DNA of 6,372 bases, from NCBI GenBank assembly GCA_002440885.1, contig DJVY01000227.1, forward strand, positions 1-6,372. Reading direction: 5' to 3'. The position numbers were made by a program, and so were the translations under genes. The DNA comes from Bacteroidales bacterium UBA6244. Its GTDB lineage: Bacteria > Bacteroidota > Bacteroidia > Bacteroidales > F082. A model generated the notes under the pieces. It was not told where the DNA came from, made no database searches, and worked only from the letters and a program-made list of their open reading frames with translations. Shown in pieces: positions 1 to 5,506 of this stretch; position 1 is the stretch's first letter; every line of letters begins with the position of its first letter.

Positions 1-59
1 GGCAGCAAACGCCCGTTTTTACGGTACCACGAAAGTAATTGGTTGATGATATCGCTCAT
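1..59 (-). CDS. mutY: A/G-specific adenine glycosylase MutY, N-terminal fragment (cut by window edge)
   Basis: Only the first 19 codons are in the window, read leftward from an ATG at 59-57. They give MSDIINQLLSWYRKNGRLL followed by CC, which fits a proline codon. The pattern LLxWYRKNxRxLP is the characteristic N-terminus of MutY, the base-excision-repair glycosylase that removes adenine mispaired with 8-oxoguanine or guanine; the family motif normally continues as PWR. The [4Fe-4S] and catalytic regions lie outside the window. The gene is divergent from the HU gene, with 134 bases between the two start codons, and divergent mutY/HU is, from memory, a recurring arrangement in Bacteroidota. 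Its promoter must lie in that gap, but I see only a poor match to the Bacteroidota consensus on this strand. The identification rests on a short peptide plus context. Confidence 0.8.
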   Translation of the reverse strand, partial: MSDIINQLLSWYRKNGRLL

Positions 60-114
60 GGGGAGGCGAAATTACTTAAAAAGAACATATTAGATGAAAA
101 AAAATGCTGATTTA

Positions 115-145
115 TATTTTTTTTATTAAAAAAGTACTACTTTTG
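115..145 (+). promoter_or_regulatory. Bacteroidota-type promoter of the HU gene
   Basis: TACTTTTG at 138-145 matches the Bacteroidota -7 consensus TAnnTTTG exactly. A T-rich stretch from about 115 (TTTT at 115-118, 19 bases upstream) can serve as the weaker -33 TTTG element. Transcription would start near 150, leaving an A/T-rich leader of about 40 bases before the HU ATG at 194, with no Shine-Dalgarno sequence, as is usual in this phylum. Confidence 0.6.
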
Positions 146-193
146 CCCTCCAAACTAAAAAACTAATATTTAATCATTTAAAATAGTATTGAT

Positions 194-472
194 ATGACAA
201 AGGCAGAAATTGTAACCGAAATCGCCAACAAAACCGGAATCGAAAAAGTAGCTGTTCAGGCAGTAGTTGAATCATTCATGGAAACCGTAAAACAAACTAT
301 GGTTGAAGGCGAAAACGTGTATTTAAGAGGTTTTGGTAGCTTCATTATTAAAAGAAGAGCTGAAAAAACAGGTCGTAACATCTCTAGAAATACTACCATT
401 ATTATCCCCGCTCACAACATTCCTGCATTTAAACCCGCTAAAACTTTTGTTAGCGAAGTTAAAGGAAAATAG
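194..472 (+). CDS. HU/IHF-family nucleoid DNA-binding protein
   Basis: This 92-residue protein has the full HU fold length. The helical dimerisation half (about residues 1-45) begins MTKAEIVTEIANKTG; the turn RGFGSF at 45-50 is the family signature, and the DNA-binding beta arm (about 53-76) leads into PAFKPAK at 77-83. HU binds and bends DNA as a dimer in the nucleoid. The arm tip is unusual: the canonical Arg-Asn-Pro at 61-63 reads Arg-Asn-Ile, so the proline that intercalates between base pairs in E. coli HU is missing. I recall the same arm in many Bacteroidota HU proteins, so it is probably a lineage variant, not damage. The start is supported by the correctly placed promoter and by family length. 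It is probably co-transcribed with the tiny basic gene 26 bases downstream. The exact paralogue name cannot be settled, so no symbol is given. Confidence 0.95.
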   Translation: MTKAEIVTEIANKTGIEKVAVQAVVESFMETVKQTMVEGENVYLRGFGSFIIKRRAEKTGRNISRNTTIIIPAHNIPAFKPAKTFVSEVKGK

Positions 473-498
473 TTTTATCATTTTTAATAATTAGCATT

Positions 499-588
499 AT
501 GCCAAACGGAAAAAAGAGAAAAAGGCACAAGATGTCGACGCACAAGCGTAAAAAACGCTTGAGGAAGAACAGGCATAAGAAGAAATAA
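499..588 (+). CDS. 29-residue basic protein of the AURKAIP1/Cox24 (mS38-like) type, probably ribosome-associated
   Basis: ATG at 499 to TAA at 586-588 encodes 29 residues, beginning MPNGKKRKRHKM, continuing with the core STHKRKKRLRKNRHKKK. Nineteen residues are Lys or Arg and there are no acidic residues, a composition typical of ribosomal proteins that penetrate rRNA. The spacing KKRKRHKM-x2-HKRKKRLRKNRHKKK resembles the C-terminal domain of mitochondrial ribosomal protein mS38 (AURKAIP1 in humans, Cox24 in yeast; Pfam PF08213, formerly DUF1713). I recall near-identical peptides annotated in other Bacteroidota as AURKAIP1/COX24 domain-containing proteins. It lies 26 bases after the HU stop and before a strong terminator, so it is probably co-transcribed with HU. 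A small-ribosomal-subunit role is inferred from the mitochondrial homologue and not shown by this sequence. That the frame is real is very likely; the family match is from memory. Confidence 0.85.
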   Translation: MPNGKKRKRHKMSTHKRKKRLRKNRHKKK

Positions 589-599
589 ACGTTTCTTTG

Positions 600-647
600 C
601 GCGATAACACGGGATTTTTCTTAGAATTGCCGTGTTATCGTGTTTTT
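600..647 (+). terminator. Rho-independent terminator after the HU / mS38-like unit
   Basis: Perfect 11-bp stem: CGATAACACGG at 602-612 pairs with CCGTGTTATCG at 630-640, with a 17-base loop. It can be extended outward by a G-U pair (601/641) and a C-G pair (600/642), and is followed by TTTTT at 643-647. It lies 11 bases after the stop of the 29-residue gene, which marks the end of that transcription unit and separates it from rng. Confidence 0.85.
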
Positions 648-677
648 ATCCTTCCCTTCAAAAATAAATATTGTTTG
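643..677 (+). promoter_or_regulatory. Possible rng promoter (imperfect)
   Basis: TATTGTTTG ends at 677 (TA at 669-670, TTTG at 674-677). This is the Bacteroidota -7 motif with three spacer bases instead of two. A T-run at 643-647, shared with the preceding terminator, is 21 bases upstream and could act as the -33 element. It is the best candidate between the terminator and rng, but it is not a consensus match. Confidence 0.3.
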
Positions 678-740
678 TCCTACACAATTATCTCAACTTT
701 ATAGCGCATTGCTATTGTATTACCTTCTAAAATTTAACAC

Positions 741-2291
741 GTGAATAGAGAATTAATAATCGATTCGAATCTATCGGAGGTTAATATTGCATTGCTTGAG
801 GACAAAAATCTGGTTGAATTAAACAAAGAGCAAACCAACAATAAGTTTGCTGTAGGCGATGTGTTTCTCGGAAAAGTGAAACGCATTATGCCCGGTCTTA
901 ATGCAGCCTTTGTTGATGTGGGGTACGAAAAAGATGCATTTTTGCATTACCTCGATCTGGGACCTCAGATCCGTACTTTTAACAAATACGTTAAACTCGC
1001 ATTGCAACAAAAGGCGCACCTCACCTCGCATGAGGAAATTAAGCCTGAGAAAGACATCGAAAAAACCGGAAAAATTAATCAGGTACTTATAAGTGGTCAG
1101 CAAATTCTGGTGCAAATTGCCAAAGAGCCAATTTCTACCAAAGGACCGCGTATAACTACCGAGATTTCATTCCCCGGCAGGTTTTTGGTGCTGCTTCCCT
1201 TCTCAACCAAAATATCAATATCGCAAAAAATCAGAAGTAAAGATGAGCGCAACAGGCTCAAGCGTCTGATAACCAGTATTAAGCCTAACAACTACGGTGT
1301 AATTATCCGTACTGTGGCCGAAAACAAAAAAGTGGCCGAACTGGATGCCGACTTACGCGATTTGATTGGAAAATGGGAAAGCATTTTCGTTAAACTGCCA
1401 CACCTCCAAGCACCGCAAAAGGTACTGAGCGAATTGGATCGGACCTCCCAAATTTTACGTGATGTGTTAAACGAATCGTTTAACTCGGTCTACGTAAACG
1501 ATCCTGTCTTGTACGAGGAAACAAAAGCTTATCTGGGCACTATTGCGCCCGATAAAAAAGATATTGTAAAACATTATAAAGGTAAAACTACCATTTTCGA
1601 TCATTTCGGTATTGATAAGCAACTCCGGAGCTCGTTTGGAAAAACTGTTACCATTAAAAGTGGAGTGTACCTCATTATTGAACACACCGAAGCACTCCAC
1701 GTTATCGACATCAACAGCGGTCATAGGGTAAACAAAGAAAACTCGCAGGAGCAGAACGCCCTGACCGTTAACCTGGAATCGGCTACCGAAGTAGCCCGCC
1801 AACTGCGCTTGCGCGATATGGGCGGCATTATTGTGGTCGATTTTATTGATATGCACGATGCCAAAAATCGCAGAGCACTCTACCAGCGACTTAAAGACGA
1901 AATGGCTCGCGATAGGGCTAAACATACTATTTTGCCTCCAAGTAAATTTGGATTGGTGCAGATTACCCGGCAACGCGTACGCCCGGCCATGTCGGTACCG
2001 GTACTCGAAAAATGCCCCGTATGCAGCGGCACTGGGGAGATAAAATCTAGTATGATGGTGGTTGATGAAATCGAAAATAACCTGAACTACCTTATTCAGG
2101 ATCAAAACCAAAAACACCTGACCCTGGGCGTGCACTCCTACGTGGAGGCCTTCCTCAAAAAAGGATTCAGGAGGTTTCAAATCAAATGGTACCTAAAATA
2201 TAAACAGTGGGTGAAAATCCGTGAAATGAAAGATTTTCATTTTCTGGAATACCAGTTTTATAATAGAAACAACGATATTATTAAGCATTAA
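741..2291 (+). CDS. rng: Ribonuclease G (RNase E/G family endoribonuclease)
   Basis: A 516-residue protein of the usual length for Bacteroidota RNase G. It cleaves single-stranded, AU-rich RNA in the cytoplasm during rRNA maturation and mRNA decay. An S1-type RNA-binding domain spans about residues 36-140 and includes VGDVFLGKVKRIMPGLNAAF and VDVGYEKDAFLHY. The catalytic DNase I-like region carries HVIDINSG, with Asp323, and GGIIVVDFIDM, with Asp367. I equate these with the Mg-binding Asp303 and Asp346 of E. coli RNase E. CPVCSGTG (Cys425, Cys428) is the zinc-link by which protomers pair. There is no long RNase E-like C-terminal scaffold, hence RNase G. The start is GTG at 741: an in-frame TAA at 735-737 prevents extension, and the next ATG would lie inside the S1 domain. 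No Shine-Dalgarno sequence is visible. It follows the HU unit but is separated from it by a terminator. Confidence 0.95.
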   Translation: MNRELIIDSNLSEVNIALLEDKNLVELNKEQTNNKFAVGDVFLGKVKRIMPGLNAAFVDVGYEKDAFLHYLDLGPQIRTFNKYVKLALQQKAHLTSHEEIKPEKDIEKTGKINQVLISGQQILVQIAKEPISTKGPRITTEISFPGRFLVLLPFSTKISISQKIRSKDERNRLKRLITSIKPNNYGVIIRTVAENKKVAELDADLRDLIGKWESIFVKLPHLQAPQKVLSELDRTSQILRDVLNESFNSVYVNDPVLYEETKAYLGTIAPDKKDIVKHYKGKTTIFDHFGIDKQLRSSFGKTVTIKSGVYLIIEHTEALHVIDINSGHRVNKENSQEQNALTVNLESATEVARQLRLRDMGGIIVVDFIDMHDAKNRRALYQRLKDEMARDRAKHTILPPSKFGLVQITRQRVRPAMSVPVLEKCPVCSGTGEIKSSMMVVDEIENNLNYLIQDQNQKHLTLGVHSYVEAFLKKGFRRFQIKWYLKYKQWVKIREMKDFHFLEYQFYNRNNDIIKH

Positions 2292-2300
2292 GCTCAGTAC

Positions 2301-2340
2301 AAAAAAAGAGGCTGTCTCGCAAGGGCAGCCTCTTTTTTTG
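2301..2340. terminator. Bidirectional terminator after rng
   Basis: AAAAAAAGAGGCTG (2301-2314) pairs without mismatch with CAGCCTCTTTTTTT (2326-2339). The stem is 14 bp, can be extended by wobble pairs, and has a small loop around CGCAA. The A-tract on one side and T-tract on the other let it terminate transcripts from both strands. It begins 9 bases after the rng stop. Its symmetry suits convergent genes, although no intact minus-strand gene now faces rng. Confidence 0.9.
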
Positions 2341-2391
2341 TTATAGCCCGCGCCATATTTATCTGCAAAAGTTCTGCATGGGAAGGCCAGG

Positions 2392-2466
2392 TTAAAATCT
2401 AATGCCAATCCTGAAAACAAACCAGTCGCGATGAGCGCTGCTTCGGAAATCCTCCTTACCTTTGTG
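2392..2466 (-). pseudogene. Possible C-terminal remnant of an outer-membrane beta-barrel protein
   Basis: Read leftward, an open stretch of 24 codons ends in DWFVFRIGIRF and a TAA at 2394-2392. Alternating aromatic and hydrophobic residues with a terminal phenylalanine are the classical end of an outer-membrane beta-barrel, recognised by the BAM insertion machinery. The stretch has no start codon and is closed upstream by in-frame TAG (2469-2467) and TAA codons. It points toward the bidirectional terminator at 2301-2340, as a former convergent neighbour of rng would. The upstream end overlaps the promoter of the GH97 gene. Such a short tail can arise by chance, so this is a suggestion only. 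Confidence 0.3.
2457..2464 (+). promoter_or_regulatory. -7 element of the GH97 gene promoter
   Basis: TACCTTTG matches the Bacteroidota -7 consensus TAnnTTTG exactly and lies 21 bases before the ATG at 2486, so the leader is short. No convincing -33 TTTG is present about 20 bases upstream, which would fit a promoter needing an activator or of modest strength. The flanking spacer (2292-2485) otherwise holds only the terminator and the possible remnant described separately. Confidence 0.5.
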
Positions 2467-2485
2467 CTAATAAATTTAGTTACTC

Positions 2486-4573
2486 ATGCAATACCTTAAA
2501 CATCCGGTAGTTTTATTGCTTCTGCTGTCAGCAGTACTACTTTCGTGTCAAACCAAAACCCGACAACCCATGTATCAAATCGTATCACCCGATGGGAGCA
2601 TACAGGTTACCTTTGTTCTGGATGAATCGGGAAAACCATGCTATGCTGTGAAATACAACGGGCAGGATATTATTCTGCCCTCTTTTATGGGATTTGATTT
2701 GGAAGGGCAACCTTCCCTGTCGGGCGATTTTAAAGTTGAAAAAGCCAGGATGCTACACGGCCTTAACAAGCCCTGGGAGATGCCATGGGGCGAAAAACGT
2801 CTGGTCGAAAACAAATACAACGAGGCCATCATCACACTCGCCGAGCAATCGGGATTAAAGCGGATTGTTACCATCATCTTTAAAGTGTACGACGATGGAC
2901 TTGGTTTCAGGTATCTTTTCCCACCTCAACCCAACCTGAGTGAGGTGCTTATTTCAGAAGAAAATACTGAGTTCAACCTGGCCGGCGACTATGCTGCCTT
3001 CTGGGGTCCGGGCGATTGGGACATCTATGAACACCTGTATTCCAGCACCCCGGTTTCGGCCATCAATGCGTTTAAATATACAAACAACGGACTGGCTCAA
3101 TCCAATATCCCCAACAATGCGGTGAACACGCCCATCACCATGATTACCGATAACAACGTGCACATCAGCATCCACGAAGCCAACCTGACCAACTATTCTG
3201 ACATGACTTTGCTGGTAGACACAACAAATTACCGGTTTATAAGCTGCCTGGTGGGATCAGACAACCACGCACATAAAGTCAGAGTGAAGACCCCCTTTGT
3301 TACGCCGTGGCGTACCATCCAGATTTCACCCGATGCTGCCGGGCTTATCGAATCCGATTTGATCGTTAACCTGAACGAGCCCAATGTATTGGGAGATGTG
3401 TCGTGGGTTCTTCCGATGAAATACATTGGCATTTGGTGGGACATGCACCTGAACCGACGCACCTGGGATTACGCCAGTGGAAATCATGGCGCGACAACGG
3501 AATATGCCAAAGAACTGATCGATTTCGCCGCAGCACATCACATCAAAGGACTGTTGGTTGAAGGCTGGAACACCGGATGGGAACACTGGATTGGTTTTGA
3601 AGACAGGGAAGGAGTTTTCGATTTCGTTACCCCATACCCTGATTACGATCTGGAGGAAGTGGTACGCTATGGAAAGGAAAAAGGGGTTGAACTGATTATG
3701 CACCATGAAACTTCAGCGGCTACGGAAACTTATACCAAGCAACTCGACACCGCCTTTCAGTTGATGAACAAGCTGGGGATACATGCGGTAAAAACAGGAT
3801 ATGTAGGGAAAATTTTACCAAAAGGTGAATACCACCACGGGCAGTACATGGTAAATCATTACCACAAAGTGCTTGAAACCGGAGCCAAATACAAAGTCGC
3901 AATTAATGCCCACGAGCCCATAAAAGCCACCGGCAAACGACGCACTTATCCCAATGCCGTAGCACGCGAAGGTCTTCGGGGGCAAGAGTTTAACGCCTGG
4001 GCATCGGATGGGGGAAATCCTCCCGAACACTTACCCATCGTGGCTTTTACACGTATGCTGGCAGGACCTATTGACTTCACTCCCGGTATCTTCAACATCA
4101 AACTCGACCCCTACCGCCCCGATAACCAGGTGAACACTACCCTGGCACAGCAACTCGCCTTATATGTGGTGATATACAGTCCGTTGCAAATGGCAGCCGA
4201 TTTAATCGACAACTACAAAAACCACCCTGCCTTTCAGTTTATTGAAGAGGTGCCCGTAAATTGGGAACAGACAAAGGTGCTCAACGGCGAGGTTGGCGAT
4301 TTTGTAACCATAGCCAGGCAGGAGCGGGGCAGCGATAATTGGTTCGTAGGTTCTATTACCGATGAAAACCCGCGTGATATGACACTCACGTTCGACTTTT
4401 TGTCCCCCGACCTCACCTATAAGGCCACCTTGTACAAAGATGCCCCTGACGCCCATTGGGACACCAACCCCACGGCCTACGAAATTGAGGAGCTGGAAAT
4501 AAATGCTAATTCCACGCTTACCGTGCATCTGGCTGCAGGAGGAGGGATGGCCCTGAGTTTAATCGCGGAGTAA
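2486..4573 (+). CDS. GH97 glycoside hydrolase, SusB-type inverting alpha-glucosidase, lipoprotein
   Basis: A 695-residue, full-length GH97 enzyme predicted to release glucose from the non-reducing ends of alpha-glucans in the periplasm. Residues 1-20 form a lipoprotein signal with lipobox LLSC (Cys21). The following QTKTRQ lacks the acidic surface-export signal, so a periplasm-facing anchor is inferred. Order of domains: N-terminal beta-sandwich (about 28-300; PF14508), catalytic TIM barrel (about 312-590; PF10566, starting KYIGIWWDMH), C-terminal beta domain (about 598-693; PF14509). By recalled alignment to Bacteroides SusB, the calcium ligands are Glu182, Glu477 (NAHE), Glu495 and Glu501; the base candidates are Glu408 (HHET) and Glu477, and the acid is Glu501. 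Glu359 (VEGWN) matches SusB Glu391. VKTGYVG stands where retaining GH97 alpha-galactosidases have the VKVDF-type nucleophile Asp, so the inverting subgroup is indicated. No SusC, SusD or regulator gene is adjacent. Substrate specificity is inferred. Confidence 0.93.
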   Translation: MQYLKHPVVLLLLLSAVLLSCQTKTRQPMYQIVSPDGSIQVTFVLDESGKPCYAVKYNGQDIILPSFMGFDLEGQPSLSGDFKVEKARMLHGLNKPWEMPWGEKRLVENKYNEAIITLAEQSGLKRIVTIIFKVYDDGLGFRYLFPPQPNLSEVLISEENTEFNLAGDYAAFWGPGDWDIYEHLYSSTPVSAINAFKYTNNGLAQSNIPNNAVNTPITMITDNNVHISIHEANLTNYSDMTLLVDTTNYRFISCLVGSDNHAHKVRVKTPFVTPWRTIQISPDAAGLIESDLIVNLNEPNVLGDVSWVLPMKYIGIWWDMHLNRRTWDYASGNHGATTEYAKELIDFAAAHHIKGLLVEGWNTGWEHWIGFEDREGVFDFVTPYPDYDLEEVVRYGKEKGVELIMHHETSAATETYTKQLDTAFQLMNKLGIHAVKTGYVGKILPKGEYHHGQYMVNHYHKVLETGAKYKVAINAHEPIKATGKRRTYPNAVAREGLRGQEFNAWASDGGNPPEHLPIVAFTRMLAGPIDFTPGIFNIKLDPYRPDNQVNTTLAQQLALYVVIYSPLQMAADLIDNYKNHPAFQFIEEVPVNWEQTKVLNGEVGDFVTIARQERGSDNWFVGSITDENPRDMTLTFDFLSPDLTYKATLYKDAPDAHWDTNPTAYEIEELEINANSTLTVHLAAGGGMALSLIAE

Positions 4574-4577
4574 AGGG

Positions 4578-4594
4578 AACGGAAGCGTTTTTTT
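4578..4594 (+). terminator. Weak candidate terminator after the GH97 gene
   Basis: AACG (4578-4581), loop GAAG, CGTT (4586-4589), continuing into a seven-T run at 4588-4594; G-U pairs could lengthen the stem. Its position 5 bases after the stop codon and its T-run are right, but four Watson-Crick pairs make it marginal. Confidence 0.3.
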
Positions 4595-4791
4595 GGAGGT
4601 GGGGAGGCCCTGTTATTTAGATATCCGAGCATATTGGGGAAACAGGAACTTGATGAATGAGTATAGGATTCAAGCTGTTTTTTGATCTTAAAGTGTGATA
4701 AATGAATTATCGCGCCTGCTCCTCAGCAGTTCCTTCTTTTTTTCAGCAAATGCAATGCTCACCTGCGATCTACTAATATTTTTTCAAAAAA

Positions 4792-4811
4792 TGCGCTAAT
4801 TTTGAAGCGCA
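4792..4811 (+). promoter_or_regulatory. Nudix gene -7 element inside a dyad (possible operator)
   Basis: TAATTTTG at 4797-4804 fits the Bacteroidota -7 consensus TAnnTTTG. It is framed by a perfect inverted repeat, TGCGCT (4792-4797) and AGCGCA (4806-4811), with eight bases between the arms, so a dimeric regulator bound here would cover the promoter core. Transcription would start near 4811, giving a leader of about 65 bases. No clear -33 TTTG is visible; the region 4770-4785 is only T-rich. Confidence 0.45.
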
Positions 4812-4877
4812 GCATAGCAATGTTAACCTCAGATTCCCGATGAGGAGTAGGCGTGGGGTATCAACAATAAAAGGAGT

Positions 4878-5348
4878 ATGATAAAACAGAAAATAACAAT
4901 AGGTACAGTGTGTTTTCTTTTGGATGAACCAAAAAAAAGAATCCTCTTGCTCAAACGGTTGAATGAACCTATGAAAGGTATGTACACCGGTGTTGGAGGG
5001 AAAACACATTTTGAGGAAGATATTTACACCTCCTGTGTTAGAGAGGTTAAGGAAGAAACGGGGTTTGATGTAAAAAATTTGAAACTTAAAGGAGTCATAA
5101 AAACTGTTCTTCAAGGGCAGCCAAGCTCTTGGATTCTATTCGTTTACACAACAAGCACTTACTCCGGCAGTCAGATAATCTGTCCCGAAGGGGAGTTAGA
5201 ATGGGTGAGCACAGATCGTTTGAATAATTACAATTTGATTGGTTTTATCCGTGAAATACTGCCAAATGTCATGAACGATAGCCCATTAATTGAGGGCACG
5301 ATCGTGCACAACACCAAAGGTGAAGTAATAGAGAAAAGATTCAACTGA
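4878..5348 (+). CDS. Nudix hydrolase, MutT-like
   Basis: A single-domain Nudix protein of 156 residues, expected to hydrolyse a nucleoside diphosphate linked to another group, such as an oxidised or ordinary (d)NTP, in the cytoplasm. The Nudix box GX5EX7REUXEEXGU is complete at residues 41-63: Gly41, Glu47, Arg55-Glu56, Val57, Glu59-Glu60, Gly62, Phe63. The glutamates bind the catalytic divalent metal. The beta strand before it (ITIGTVCFLL) and the Gly-Val-Gly-Gly preceding the box fit the MutT / 8-oxo-dGTPase branch, but the substrate cannot be read from the sequence. The ATG at 4878 places the first strand at the expected distance from the box. AAAGGAG at 4870-4876 is Shine-Dalgarno-like but sits only about one base from the ATG, closer than is normal. 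It stands alone, with its own promoter. No symbol is assigned because the family is broad. Confidence 0.93.
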   Translation: MIKQKITIGTVCFLLDEPKKRILLLKRLNEPMKGMYTGVGGKTHFEEDIYTSCVREVKEETGFDVKNLKLKGVIKTVLQGQPSSWILFVYTTSTYSGSQIICPEGELEWVSTDRLNNYNLIGFIREILPNVMNDSPLIEGTIVHNTKGEVIEKRFN

Positions 5349-5450
5349 TCAGACAAGTTACTCCCTGGATTTATACGATCGAAATACACTCAGCCACGAG
5401 GCTACACAGGTATCAATTTTTTGATTTCTTCTGACCATCAAGCATAATAC

Positions 5451-5458
5451 TATATTTG
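5451..5458 (+). promoter_or_regulatory. -7 element of the beta-barrel protein gene promoter
   Basis: TATATTTG is an exact Bacteroidota -7 motif (TAnnTTTG). TTTC at 5425-5428 is a possible -33 partner with a 22-base spacer, slightly long; TTTG at 5420-5423 is too far (27 bases). Transcription from here would start near 5464, downstream of the TTG at 5456, which excludes that codon as the translation start and supports ATG 5507. Confidence 0.55.
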
Positions 5459-5506
5459 TCGCGACAGAAAACAACCGCAACATGTTGTGGACAAAAAAAT
5501 AAGACA

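Larger units (their letters stand above)
4574..4877. other. 304-base intergenic region between the GH97 and Nudix genes
   Basis: No gene can be supported here. Just after the GH97 stop a weak hairpin (AACG 4578-4581 with CGTT 4586-4589) runs into seven T residues and may terminate the GH97 transcript. A second short hairpin (CTGCT 4716-4720 with AGCAG 4725-4729, loop CCTC) precedes a T-rich run to 4743. The right end carries the Nudix promoter and dyad, listed separately. The rest shows no recognisable element. Confidence 0.5.

Noticed and set aside
1467..2180. Long minus-strand open frame (237 codons) opposite rng
   Set aside because: It lies wholly antisense to the catalytic part of RNase G, resembles no family I know, and is a by-product of the codon pattern of rng. 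Other frames opposite or inside rng (819-1115, 901-1092, 1097-1291, 1831-2043) fail for the same reason.
2193..2420. Minus-strand frame (75 codons) across the rng terminator
   Set aside because: It runs through the strong hairpin and into the 3' end of rng; no gene would be organised this way.
3326..3706. Minus-strand open frame (126 codons) opposite the GH97 gene
   Set aside because: Fully contained antisense to conserved GH97 catalytic sequence, without a promoter or recognisable motif. The same applies to 4202-4528, 3815-4030 and similar frames.
4688..4762. Minus-strand 24-codon frame from GTG 4762 (MSIAFAEKKKELLRS...)
   Set aside because: It looks somewhat protein-like, but has only a GTG start, no promoter motif, no neighbour on that strand and no family I recognise. 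A chance frame is more likely.
4773..5114. Minus-strand frame (113 codons) covering the Nudix promoter and the first half of the gene
   Set aside because: It is antisense to an intact Nudix box and would read through the Nudix promoter; low-complexity Phe/Leu-rich product.
5392..5403. AGCC-ACGA-GGCT hairpin after the Nudix gene as a terminator
   Set aside because: Only four base pairs and no T-run follows, so no terminator can be claimed there.
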